Program-made: the position numbers and the translations under genes | Notes under the pieces: generated by a model | Seen by the model: the letters and a program-made list of their open reading frames with translations, nothing else | The model's database searches: none | What the model was told of the DNA's origin: nothing | Assembly (NCBI GenBank): GCA_900314985.1 | Contig: OMXL01000019.1 | Location: 53,334 to 104,348, forward strand | Origin: an uncultured Prevotellaceae bacterium | GTDB lineage: Bacteria > Bacteroidota > Bacteroidia > Bacteroidales > Bacteroidaceae | Direction of reading: 5' to 3' | DNA length: 51,015 bases | Shown: one piece after another, positions 23,752 to 32,441 of the stretch | Layout of the letters: every line of letters starts with the position of its first letter | Position numbering within the stretch: position 1 is the first letter of the stretch

Positions 23752-24842
23752 ATAAAATCATGGTTCCTGATGGAGTCAGCGAGGTATTGCTTCATGCGTG
23801 CTGTGCTCCGTGTTCGTCAGCTATCGTAGAATGGCTGATGGCTAACGGCGTACAGCCCGTTATCTATTATTTCAATCCCAACATTTGGCCGCGTGAGGAG
23901 TACGAAATCCGCAAGGAGGAGAGCAAGCGCCATGCTGCGTCATTGGGCATTCGTTGGATTGATGATGACTATAATCATAACGTGTGGCTGCAAGGTGTCT
24001 GTGGCTTAGAGGGAGAACCGGAACGCGGCCGTCGCTGTGAGCAATGCTTCACACTACGTCTGATGGCTGCTGCCCGCAAGGCTCGTGAGTTGGGCATCCG
24101 CTATTTTGCAACCACGCTGGCCTCCAGTCGTTGGAAGAGTCTGGAACAGATAGAACGTGCCGGACTTGCTGCCGAACAGGCTGTGGGCGATGTTACCTTC
24201 TGGGCACAAAATTGGCGCAAGGGTGGCTTGCAGGAGCGCAGAAACCAGTTGCTCAAGGAGTATGGTTTCTACAATCAGCAGTATTGTGGTTGTGAGTTTT
24301 CTGCACGCAATGGCGCCTTGACGAAACCCCTGTTGCGCCAGCAGATGCGTGATGCTAAACGGCAGCATCAGGAACAGCTGAGCGCCATGTCTGCTGAAGT
24401 CGTCAGCAAGTTGCTCCTGCGTATGAATCATCCTCAGGTGCTGATGGCCTATTGGCCCTTGCCTGACGAGGTGGATATCCGTCCTTTGATAAAGCATTTG
24501 GTGGCTGAAGGTTGTACAGTCTTATTGCCCAAAGTACTTGACGATGAGCGCATGGAGTTGCGTCGCTATGCCTCTGAGGCTGATCTTGCTGAGGGTGCTT
24601 TCCATATTATGGAACCTGTGGGTGAACCCTATAACGAGGATGACCAGATCCAGGTGGCGCTGGTTCCAGGCATGGCCTTTGATGCTGCTGGTCACCGTTT
24701 AGGTCGTGGCCGTGGCTATTATGACCGTTTCCTTACTGCTCATCCCCACCTGCATACAATTGGTGTATGTTTTCCTTTCCAACGTGTGGCCGAGGTACCC
24801 ACAGAGGAGCACGATGTGTGTATGAATGAAGTCTGTCCTTGA
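23748..24842 (+). CDS. queH (N-terminal part): Fusion of epoxyqueuosine reductase QueH and 5-formyl-THF cyclo-ligase
   Basis: Residues about 1-185 match QueH, which reduces epoxyqueuosine in tRNA. Metal/cluster Cys blocks are HACCAPCS, RCEQCF and QQYCGCEFS. Residues about 190-364 match 5-formyltetrahydrofolate cyclo-ligase, including PLPDEVDIRPL and the signature LVPGMAFDAAGHRLGRGRGY. The two normally are separate enzymes in tRNA modification and folate recycling. The frame is continuous with no internal start needed. The ATG at 23748 overlaps the previous stop; an upstream TTG at 23730 is unlikely. Confidence 0.88.
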   Translation: MNKIMVPDGVSEVLLHACCAPCSSAIVEWLMANGVQPVIYYFNPNIWPREEYEIRKEESKRHAASLGIRWIDDDYNHNVWLQGVCGLEGEPERGRRCEQCFTLRLMAAARKARELGIRYFATTLASSRWKSLEQIERAGLAAEQAVGDVTFWAQNWRKGGLQERRNQLLKEYGFYNQQYCGCEFSARNGALTKPLLRQQMRDAKRQHQEQLSAMSAEVVSKLLLRMNHPQVLMAYWPLPDEVDIRPLIKHLVAEGCTVLLPKVLDDERMELRRYASEADLAEGAFHIMEPVGEPYNEDDQIQVALVPGMAFDAAGHRLGRGRGYYDRFLTAHPHLHTIGVCFPFQRVAEVPTEEHDVCMNEVCP

Positions 24843-24913
24843 TGTTACATCAATTCTTTGCCCCATTTCGTAAAATAAATGGAGAAATATTTTGTGTGTG
24901 ACAGTTTTTTTTG

Positions 24914-24922
24914 TAAATTTGC
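24914..24922 (+). promoter_or_regulatory. Promoter of the CapD-like gene
   Basis: TAAATTTGC, 35 nt before the ATG at 24957. It marks the end of the aromatic operon region. Confidence 0.55.
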
Positions 24923-24956
24923 AGCCAGATAATGGATATAGAGAAAATATATTACT

Positions 24957-26882
24957 ATGATAAAACCTGTTGAAAGAGTTTTGAGTTGGTACTTCAGTAG
25001 AAATGCGTTGCCTTACTGGGGGATTCTCATTCTTGATTTTGCAATCCTGTTGATGTCAGGATTGATGACTTGTTGGTTGTTTGTCTTCCGTAATACGGAA
25101 GATGTTGATGTGCTAATCCTGTTGAGAACATTGGTGATGTATGCTGTTCCTGGATTTGTTGGAGCTCGCATGTTCCATACTTATTCAGGTATTGTGCGCT
25201 ACTCATCGTTCGTCGATTTGACAAGAGTGTTCTATGCCAATTTTATCTCGCTTATTATTGCCCACCTGATGCATTATCTGGTGCTATACTATCCTGGCGG
25301 AGTATTCTATCATCTGGGATTCCGTCATATCATCATGATGTATGCTGTAGCAACCTTGTTAATGTGGGGACTCAGAGTTGGTGTAAAAACATTGTTTGAG
25401 ATTACTACTCTTGATGCCAGAGCCATTCGTGTTCTAATCTATGGAGCGATGGAAGGTGGCGTAGGATTGGCTAAGCTTATTCGCTCACAGAAACCTGCAC
25501 GTTTCAATGTGAAGGGTTTTATCGCCCATAATGGCAACTATAACACCCATAATCGCGTAATGGGACTTCATGTTTTTAACGCAACGGATGATATTGCTCA
25601 GATTATTAAGCGAATGCATATCGAGGCAGTATTGATTGCAACACCACGAGTAGGGGAGTTCCGTAACGATCAAAAGTTGCAAGACCAGATACTGGGTGCT
25701 GGCGTGAAGATCTTTTTGTCTGAGTCGGCAAAAGAGCTCAGCGTGAAAGATGGTGAACTGAAGGATGGATTACCTGATAACGAACTGCACCTGAAGGAGG
25801 TTAGCGTAGAGGATTTGCTGCCTCGTGATGAGATTCGTGTCGATATGAAGTCTGTAGGAGAACTGCTGAGTGGTCACCGCATTATGATTACTGGTGCTGC
25901 TGGCAGTATCGGTTCTGAGATGGTACGCCAGATTGCTGCATACAATCCAGAGGCTATGATGTTGATTGACCAGGCTGAGACTCCTGATCATGATTTAATG
26001 CTGATGATGGCGAAACGCTATCCGAAGGTGAAGTCTGAGGTTGTAGTGACGTCAATCTGTAAACAGGACCGCATGGAAAGCATTTTCCAGGAATTCCGTC
26101 CTGACTATGTCTTCCATGCTGCTGCCTATAAGCATGTGCCGATGATGGAGGGCAATCCCTCTGAGGCTGTACAGAATAACATCTATGGCACGAAGGTTAT
26201 TGCTGACCTCAGCGTGAAATATGGTGTGAAGAAATTTGTGATGGTTTCAACCGATAAGGCTGTGAACCCAACGAATGTGATGGGTTGCTCTAAGCGCATC
26301 TGTGAAATCTATGTTCAGGCATTGGATAAGACCTGTAAGACACAGTTCGTAACAACCCGTTTCGGTAATGTGCTGGGCTCTAATGGCTCTGTTATCCCCC
26401 TCTTTAAGGAACAAATCCAGAATGGTGGTCCTGTCACCGTTACTGATGAGAATATTGTTCGCTATTTCATGCTGATTCCAGAAGCTTGTAAGTTGGTGTT
26501 GGAAGCAGGTACAAAGGGTAATGGCGGCGAGATTTTCGTGTTCGATATGGGTCAGCCCGTGCGTATTGCCGATTTGGCTAAGCGAATGATTAGGCTGAGT
26601 GGTGCCAAGAATGTAGAGATTAAGTATACTGGTCTGCGTCCTGGTGAGAAACTCTATGAGGAGGTGCTCAACGACAAGGAAGGAACGAAACCAACGTTCC
26701 ACGAGAAGATTCGTATTGCGGAGGTTCGCAGCTACGAATTCGCAGAGGTCTCTAAGGATATTGACGAACTGATAGAGATTTCGACACACTACGACAATAT
26801 GGCTACAGTCAAGAAGATGAAGGAGATCGTTCCTGAATACAAGTCGAACAATTCAGTTTATGAAGTATTAGATCAACAATAA
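24957..26882 (+). CDS. Membrane-bound nucleotide-sugar 4,6-dehydratase (CapD/WbpM/FlaA1-like)
   Basis: A 641-residue protein of the long form. Four hydrophobic segments lie in the first ~150 residues, followed by a CoA-binding-like Rossmann region (about 155-260). The SDR dehydratase domain (about 300-590) has TGAAGSIGSEMVRQ for NAD(P) and TDKAVNPTNVMGCSKR, where Met and Lys replace the usual Tyr-x-x-x-Lys, as in the WbpM group. Such enzymes make UDP-4-keto-6-deoxy sugars for capsule or glycoprotein glycans. No other glycan gene is adjacent, so it probably serves a general glycosylation pathway. Confidence 0.9.
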   Translation: MIKPVERVLSWYFSRNALPYWGILILDFAILLMSGLMTCWLFVFRNTEDVDVLILLRTLVMYAVPGFVGARMFHTYSGIVRYSSFVDLTRVFYANFISLIIAHLMHYLVLYYPGGVFYHLGFRHIIMMYAVATLLMWGLRVGVKTLFEITTLDARAIRVLIYGAMEGGVGLAKLIRSQKPARFNVKGFIAHNGNYNTHNRVMGLHVFNATDDIAQIIKRMHIEAVLIATPRVGEFRNDQKLQDQILGAGVKIFLSESAKELSVKDGELKDGLPDNELHLKEVSVEDLLPRDEIRVDMKSVGELLSGHRIMITGAAGSIGSEMVRQIAAYNPEAMMLIDQAETPDHDLMLMMAKRYPKVKSEVVVTSICKQDRMESIFQEFRPDYVFHAAAYKHVPMMEGNPSEAVQNNIYGTKVIADLSVKYGVKKFVMVSTDKAVNPTNVMGCSKRICEIYVQALDKTCKTQFVTTRFGNVLGSNGSVIPLFKEQIQNGGPVTVTDENIVRYFMLIPEACKLVLEAGTKGNGGEIFVFDMGQPVRIADLAKRMIRLSGAKNVEIKYTGLRPGEKLYEEVLNDKEGTKPTFHEKIRIAEVRSYEFAEVSKDIDELIEISTHYDNMATVKKMKEIVPEYKSNNSVYEVLDQQ

Positions 26883-26903
26883 CTATAAAAAACTACGAAT
26901 ATT

Positions 26904-28403
26904 ATGATGACACAACAAGACCTAAAACAGCTGGCTCAGAAAGGAATTTCCGAACAGCAGATTGAGACCCAACTCGGACAGTTCAAGACGGGCTTCCCGT
27001 TTCTTAAGTTAGAGGCTGCTGCCGCCATCGGTCGTGGTATCGTAGCTCCCAGCGATGCTGAGCGCAAGCGTTTTGTAGATGCTTGGCAGCAGTATAAGGC
27101 TCAGGGCAAGAAGGTGGTGAAGTTTGTGCCTGCTTCTGGTGCTGCCAGCCGCATGTTCAAAGATATGTTTGCCTTTGTCGACGCAGACTATGACAAACCT
27201 ACCACAGATTTTGAAAAGAAGTATTTCGATAATATTGTGAAGTTTGCCTTCTATGGCGAGCTTGATGCTGTCTGTCAGAAGAATAATGGTAAGGGTATCC
27301 AAGCGCTGAAGTCTGAGGGTAACTACAAGGCCGTTGCGGCCAATATGCTGACAGCCGAGGGACTGAACTACGGTCAGCTGCCCAAGGGTCTGCTCCTGTT
27401 CCATAACTATCCTGAAGGTCCACGCACCCCTATGGAGGAGCACTTGGTAGAGGCTGCATTGTATGCTGCTTCTAATGGTGAGGCTCACGTACACTTCACC
27501 GTCAGCCACGAGCACATGGAACTGTTCAAGCAGAAGGTGGCTCAGAAGGCCGACTTCTATGCTAATAAATATGGTATTGAGTATGATATTACCTTCTCTG
27601 AGCAGAAGCCTTCTACCGATACTGTCGCTGCCAATCCCGATGGCACTCCGTTCCGCAATAGTGATGGTTCGTTGCTGTTCCGTCCTGGTGGCCATGGTGC
27701 CCTCATCGAGAACCTCAACGAGATAGAGGCTGATGTCATCTTCGTCAAGAATATCGACAACGTTGTTCCTGATCGTCTGAAGGCGGATACCGTCATCTGG
27801 AAGCAGATTATCGCTGGTGTGCTGGTAACCCTGCAGAAGAAAGCCTTTGAGTATCTGCGTATTCTGGATGAAGGCGCTACTGATGAGCAGCTGGCAGAAA
27901 TGGCCAAGTTTGTTCGCGAAAACCTCTGCACCGATCCTAAGGGACAGAAGGAGGATGCTGACTATCTTCGCAGCAAGCTGAATCGTCCTATGCGCGTCTG
28001 TGGTGTCGTGAAGAATGTCGGCGAGCCTGGTGGTGGCCCATTCCTTACCTATAATCAGGACGGCACCGTATCGCTGCAGATTCTGGAGAGCTCTCAGATT
28101 GACAAGTCTAATCAGGAGTATATGGAGATGTTTACCAAGGGTACACACTTCAATCCTGTTGACCTCGTCTGCGCTGTCAAGGACTATAAGGGCAATGCTT
28201 TCGACCTGCCTAAATATGTTGACCCGACGACGGGCTTCATCTCACAGAAGTCGAAGAGCGGTAAGGAGTTGCAGGCGCTGGAGTTGCCAGGCTTGTGGAA
28301 TGGTGCTATGAGCAACTGGTCTACCGTCTTTGTAGAAGTTCCTCTTGCAACGTTCAATCCAGTTAAGACTGTCAACGACCTCTTACGCGATCAACACCAG
28401 TAG
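26904..28403 (+). CDS. DUF4301 family protein
   Basis: The 499-residue protein matches the Bacteroidota DUF4301 family. KFVPASGAASRMFKDMF near residue 77 resembles a nucleotide-binding loop, and GGHGALIENLNEIEADVIFVKNIDN resembles a sugar-nucleotidyltransferase active site. A nucleotidyltransferase-like activity is therefore plausible but not proven. It follows the dehydratase gene after 21 bp, so the pair may share a role in sugar-nucleotide metabolism; that is inference from context. Length is normal. Confidence 0.82.
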   Translation: MMTQQDLKQLAQKGISEQQIETQLGQFKTGFPFLKLEAAAAIGRGIVAPSDAERKRFVDAWQQYKAQGKKVVKFVPASGAASRMFKDMFAFVDADYDKPTTDFEKKYFDNIVKFAFYGELDAVCQKNNGKGIQALKSEGNYKAVAANMLTAEGLNYGQLPKGLLLFHNYPEGPRTPMEEHLVEAALYAASNGEAHVHFTVSHEHMELFKQKVAQKADFYANKYGIEYDITFSEQKPSTDTVAANPDGTPFRNSDGSLLFRPGGHGALIENLNEIEADVIFVKNIDNVVPDRLKADTVIWKQIIAGVLVTLQKKAFEYLRILDEGATDEQLAEMAKFVRENLCTDPKGQKEDADYLRSKLNRPMRVCGVVKNVGEPGGGPFLTYNQDGTVSLQILESSQIDKSNQEYMEMFTKGTHFNPVDLVCAVKDYKGNAFDLPKYVDPTTGFISQKSKSGKELQALELPGLWNGAMSNWSTVFVEVPLATFNPVKTVNDLLRDQHQ

Positions 28404-28446
28404 GCGCTTCTTCGACCTAAAGGTACGAAGTGTGGCGTTGCAATCG

Positions 28447-28480
28447 CTAGTGAAAAGTGAATAGTGAAAAGTGAATAATT
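28447..28480 (+). repeat. AGTGAAAAGTGAAT tandem repeats before the M3 peptidase gene
   Basis: CGCTAGTGAAAAGTGAATAG-type heptamers lie directly before the ATG at 28482, preceded by a hairpin CTTCGACCT/AGGTACGAAG at about 28408-28429. Same class as at 13749 and 37843. Confidence 0.6.
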
Positions 28481-28481
28481 A

Positions 28482-30605
28482 ATGAACACAAAATCTATCC
28501 TAGCTATCGGAATGACTTCCGTTATGATGCTAACATTTAATGCCTGCCAGCAGAGTTCTCACGAGAATCCTCTGCTGGCAGATAGTTCTTTACCCTACGG
28601 AGCGCCTGACTTCAGCAAGATTCAGACCTCCGACTATCTGCCTGCTTTTGAGGCTGCTATACAGCAGACGCGTGATAACATTCAAGCTATTGTCGACTGC
28701 AAGGATTCGGCAACGTTCGAGAACACCATCCTTCCTTTCGAGGATAGCGGTCGCCTGTTGTCGCGTGTCTCCAGCATATTTTTCGCCCTCACAGAGGCAG
28801 ACAAGTCTGACGAACTCAGCGAGATAGAGAAGAAGGTGCAGCCCATGCTCACCGACCTGCAGAACGAGATCTCGTTCAACAAGCCCTTGTTTGAGCGCAT
28901 CAAGCAGGTTTACGACAAGCAGCACGACACGCTGAAGGGTGAAGACCAGAAACTGCTGGAGGAAGTCTATAAGGATTTCGTGCGCAAGGGTGCCCTCCTG
29001 TCTGATGAGAAGATGGCGCGTATGAAGGAAATCAATCTACGCATCAGCGACCTGCAACAGCAATGGGGCGACCTGCTTCAGGCTGCTACCAACGACGCTA
29101 TCGTGTGGGTTGATAAAAAAGAAGACCTGGCTGGACTCAGCGAGGCAGATATTGCCCAATGCCAAAAGGATGCTGAGAGTCGTGGTGGTAAGGCTCCTTA
29201 CGCTATCGTCATCATGAACACCACCCAGCAGGCTCCTTTGGCCAGCCTCGACAATCGTGCGTTGCGCAAGAAGGTCTATGAGGCCTCTATCCATCGTGCT
29301 GACGGTACCAATCCCAAGTACAACACGTTCCCCATTGTCAGCGAGATGGCTAAGCTACGTGCCGAACAGGCCGAGCTGATGGGCTATCCCTGCTATGCAG
29401 CCTATTCGCTGGACAACACGATGGCCAAGACCCCTGAGAATGTCAACAGTTTCCTGAAGAATCTCGTGGCTGCCTATAAGTCGAAGGCCTATGCCGAGAC
29501 AAAGGCTATCGAGGCCTTTGCCCAGAAGACGGAGGGTGCTGACTTCAAACTCGAGCCCTACGACCGCTTCTACTATTCTGCCAAGATGAAGAAAGCTATG
29601 CTCGATATCTCTGATGACGAGGTGAAGCCCTATTTCAATGTGGATAGCGTATTGCTCAATGGCGTGTTCTACGCCGCCAACCGCGTTTATGGTCTGACCT
29701 TCAAGGAGCGTACCGATATCCCCACCTATCATCCTGATATGCGTGTCTTTGAGGTATTCGACAAGGACGGCCAGTCGTTGGCCCTCTTCTATGGCGACTA
29801 CTATCGTCGTGCTTCTAAGCGTGGTGGTGCGTGGATGGATGGCTTCGCTGAGCAGAGCCGCCATTGGAATCAGAAGCCTATTATATTTAATGTATGTAAC
29901 AATGCCAAGGCTCCTGAGGGTCAGCCTTCATTGATTACGTGGGACGAGGTAACCACTATGTTCCATGAGTTTGGTCACGCCCTGCACGGCATGCTCTCTA
30001 ATTGTGAATATAAGTCACTCTCTGGCACCAATGTCGCTCGCGACTTCGTCGAGATGCCTTCACAGTTCAACGAGTCGTTTGCTGCTATCCCTGAGGTCTT
30101 CGACCACTATGCACGCCACTACAAGACGGGTGAGCCGATGCCTGCCGAACTGAAGGAGCGCATGCTGAAGAGCATCAATTTCCAGTCAGCCTATGCGTTG
30201 GGTGAGAACCTCGCTGCCTCCTCGCTCGATATGGCTTGGCACATGCTCGCTTCAAAGGATGTACCTGCCGCTGACAAGTGCGCTGACTTTGAGACCAAGG
30301 CTTTGGCGCAGTATGGCATCCTCGATACACAGATTCCGCCGCGCTATATGACCAGCTACTTCAACCACGTCTGGGGTGGGGGCTATGCTGCCGGCTACTA
30401 CAGCTATCTGTGGACAGAGGTGTTGGCAGTCAATGTGGCTGACACGTTTGCTAAGCTCGGAGCCCTGAAGCCAGAAACGGGTCAGGCTATGCGCGACAAG
30501 ATACTGAGTCGAGGTAATACGGGAGACCTCATGCAGATGTTTGCAGACTTCACGGGAATGCAAAAACCTGACGCTTCTGCTATTTTGAGGGCTCGTGGCT
30601 TATAA
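28482..30605 (+). CDS. dcp: M3-family peptidyl-dipeptidase, lipoprotein
   Basis: This 707-residue zinc peptidase has the HExxH motif in TMFHEFGHALHG near residue 498 and the downstream Glu region (ETKALAQYG) of family M3. Dcp releases C-terminal dipeptides. The N-terminus has a lipoprotein signal ending LTFNAC, so the enzyme is probably anchored in the cell envelope, in contrast to the cytoplasmic Dcp of Escherichia coli. Length fits Dcp. It stands between repeat-rich gaps and probably has its own transcription unit. Confidence 0.9.
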   Translation: MNTKSILAIGMTSVMMLTFNACQQSSHENPLLADSSLPYGAPDFSKIQTSDYLPAFEAAIQQTRDNIQAIVDCKDSATFENTILPFEDSGRLLSRVSSIFFALTEADKSDELSEIEKKVQPMLTDLQNEISFNKPLFERIKQVYDKQHDTLKGEDQKLLEEVYKDFVRKGALLSDEKMARMKEINLRISDLQQQWGDLLQAATNDAIVWVDKKEDLAGLSEADIAQCQKDAESRGGKAPYAIVIMNTTQQAPLASLDNRALRKKVYEASIHRADGTNPKYNTFPIVSEMAKLRAEQAELMGYPCYAAYSLDNTMAKTPENVNSFLKNLVAAYKSKAYAETKAIEAFAQKTEGADFKLEPYDRFYYSAKMKKAMLDISDDEVKPYFNVDSVLLNGVFYAANRVYGLTFKERTDIPTYHPDMRVFEVFDKDGQSLALFYGDYYRRASKRGGAWMDGFAEQSRHWNQKPIIFNVCNNAKAPEGQPSLITWDEVTTMFHEFGHALHGMLSNCEYKSLSGTNVARDFVEMPSQFNESFAAIPEVFDHYARHYKTGEPMPAELKERMLKSINFQSAYALGENLAASSLDMAWHMLASKDVPAADKCADFETKALAQYGILDTQIPPRYMTSYFNHVWGGGYAAGYYSYLWTEVLAVNVADTFAKLGALKPETGQAMRDKILSRGNTGDLMQMFADFTGMQKPDASAILRARGL

Positions 30606-30664
30606 TCTGTTACTATTTTGCGTAAAAAAGTGATAAATTGTTTGGTAGTTTCAAAAGAAATGCT

Positions 30665-30673
30665 TACTTTTGC
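30665..30673 (+). promoter_or_regulatory. Promoter of the leucine operon
   Basis: TACTTTTGC, 26 nt before the leader-peptide ATG at 30700. The distance and following sequence (CCGATAAACGAAAA) resemble those at the pheA leader. Confidence 0.6.
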
Positions 30674-30699
30674 AGCCGATAAACGAAAAGAACGTATCA

Positions 30700-30765
30700 A
30701 TGAGAAGTTTCAACCTAATTAGCAATATTATTATTATTCGACTGCGTGAGCGTAGCCGGAAGTGA
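30700..30765 (+). CDS. Ile/Leu-rich leader peptide of the leu operon
   Basis: A 21-codon frame contains NLISNIIIIRL: four consecutive ATT Ile codons plus another Ile and Leu codons. It ends RSRK at a TGA overlapped by an antiterminator segment. It lies between a promoter and a terminator upstream of leuA. The Ile run suggests that isoleucine supply is sensed as well as leucine, fitting an operon that includes a citramalate-synthase-like domain. Confidence 0.75.
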   Translation: MRSFNLISNIIIIRLRERSRK

Positions 30766-30853
30766 TGTTGGTATGCAGGTAATTGACAATTGAACATTGT
30801 AAATTGAACGATACAGAGCCTTTCTCACTTCCGGGTGTAGAGAGGCTTTTTTC
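30756..30853 (+). promoter_or_regulatory. Transcription attenuator of the leu operon
   Basis: CCGGAAGTGA (30756-30765, overlapping the leader stop) is a perfect complement of TCACTTCCGG (30825-30834). The latter overlaps the 5' arm and loop of a terminator formed by AGCCTTTCTC (30817-30826) and GAGAGGCT (30840-30847), followed by TTTTTT. The two structures are mutually exclusive, and ribosome position on the leader frame would choose between them. A TTGACAATTGAACATTG repeat fills the gap. Confidence 0.72.
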
Positions 30854-30915
30854 GTGATATAATAACGTTGAAGCATCGAATTATCGTAATATCGACATAA
30901 AAAGTAAAAAAGATT

Positions 30916-32415
30916 ATGAGTGACAGATTGTACATTTTCGACACAACACTTCGTGACGGCGAGCAGGTGCCCGGCTGTCAGTTGAATACGGTTGAGAAAA
31001 TTCAGGTAGCCAAGGCGCTCGAGCAGTTGGGCGTCGATGTGATTGAGGCAGGATTCCCCGTGAGCAGTCCTGGCGATTTTAATTCTGTAATTGAGATTTC
31101 CAAGGCTGTGACATGGCCCACGATTTGTGCGCTGACGCGTGCCGTAGAGCATGACATCGATGTCGCCTTCGATGCGCTGAAGTATGCCAAGCACAAGCGT
31201 ATTCACACGGGTATCGGTACCTCTGACGCTCATATCAAGTATAAGTTCAACTCCACGCGCGAAGAGATTCTGGAGCGTGCCATTGCCGCAACGAAATATG
31301 CCAAGCGCTTTGTCGACGACGTAGAATTTTACTGCGAGGATGCTGGTCGCACGGACAACGAGTACTTGGCTCGTGTCGTAGAGGCCGTCATCAAGGCTGG
31401 CGCTACGGTGGTCAACATCCCCGATACCACGGGCTACTGTCTGCCACAGGAGTATTTCGAGAAAATCAAGTATCTGAAGGAGCATGTCGACAATATCGAT
31501 CAGGCCATCATCTCCACCCATTGCCATAACGACCTTGGTATGGCTACTGCTAACACCTTCAATGGCGTGATGGCTGGTGCCCGTCAGGTAGAGGTCACCA
31601 TCAACGGTATCGGCGAGCGTGCGGGCAATACGTCGCTCGAAGAGATTGCGATGATTCTCAAGTGCCACAAGTCGCTGGGCATTGAGACCAACATCAATAC
31701 CACCAAGATTTATCCCACCAGCCGTATGGTGTCGAGCTTGATGAATATGCCCGTACAACCCAACAAGGCCATTGTGGGTCGTAATGCCTTTGCCCACTCC
31801 AGCGGCATCCATCAGGATGGTGTCTTGAAGAATGTGCAGACCTATGAGATTATGGACCCCAAGGATGTGGGCATCGACGACAGCAGCATCGTACTGACTG
31901 CTCGTTCTGGACGTGCCGCTTTGAAGTATCGTCTGAGCGTCAACGGTATCGAACTGTCTGAGGAGAAGCTCGATAAGGTCTATGAGAAGTTCCTGCAGCT
32001 GGCTGACCAGAAGAAAGAGGTCAACGATGCCGATGTGCTGATGCTGGCAGGTGCCGATACTGCCGAGGCTCATGCCGTTCGTCTTGATTTCCTGCAGGTT
32101 ACGACGGGTAAGGGCGTCAAGAGTGTGGCCTCTATCGGACTGGATATCTCTGGTCAGAAGTTTGAGGCTGCTGCCTCTGGTAACGGTCCTGTCGATGCTG
32201 CCATCAAGGCCTTGAAGAAGATTATCATGAAGCAGATGACGCTGAAGGAGTTTACCATCCAAGCTATCTCCAAGGGCTCTGACGACGTTGGTAAGGTCCA
32301 CATGCAGGTGGAGTACAATGGCAGCATGTATTATGGCTTTGGTGCCAATACCGATATCGTGACAGCCAGCGTCGAGGCCTATATTGACTGTATCAACAAG
32401 TTCAAGTCGAATTGA
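30916..32415 (+). CDS. leuA: 2-isopropylmalate synthase
   Basis: The 499-residue enzyme condenses acetyl-CoA with 2-oxoisovalerate, the first leucine-specific step. It has the catalytic TIM-barrel motifs DTTLRDGEQ at the N-terminus and [10 protein letters not shown] near residue 200. The C-terminal LeuA dimer/regulatory domain (about 370-499) is the usual site of leucine inhibition. It is the first structural gene after the attenuator. leuC starts 26 bp after its stop, across a TTGAGAATTGAGAATGGAG repeat. Confidence 0.94.
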   Translation: MSDRLYIFDTTLRDGEQVPGCQLNTVEKIQVAKALEQLGVDVIEAGFPVSSPGDFNSVIEISKAVTWPTICALTRAVEHDIDVAFDALKYAKHKRIHTGIGTSDAHIKYKFNSTREEILERAIAATKYAKRFVDDVEFYCEDAGRTDNEYLARVVEAVIKAGATVVNIPDTTGYCLPQEYFEKIKYLKEHVDNIDQAIISTHCHNDLGMATANTFNGVMAGARQVEVTINGIGERAGNTSLEEIAMILKCHKSLGIETNINTTKIYPTSRMVSSLMNMPVQPNKAIVGRNAFAHSSGIHQDGVLKNVQTYEIMDPKDVGIDDSSIVLTARSGRAALKYRLSVNGIELSEEKLDKVYEKFLQLADQKKEVNDADVLMLAGADTAEAHAVRLDFLQVTTGKGVKSVASIGLDISGQKFEAAASGNGPVDAAIKALKKIIMKQMTLKEFTIQAISKGSDDVGKVHMQVEYNGSMYYGFGANTDIVTASVEAYIDCINKFKSN

Positions 32416-32441
32416 GAATTGAGAATGGAGAATTGAGAATT

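Noticed and set aside
30715-32301. Long minus-strand open frame (528 codons) opposite leuA
   Set aside because: It is a mirror of the leuA codon pattern, has no promoter or ribosome-binding site, and its translation resembles no family.
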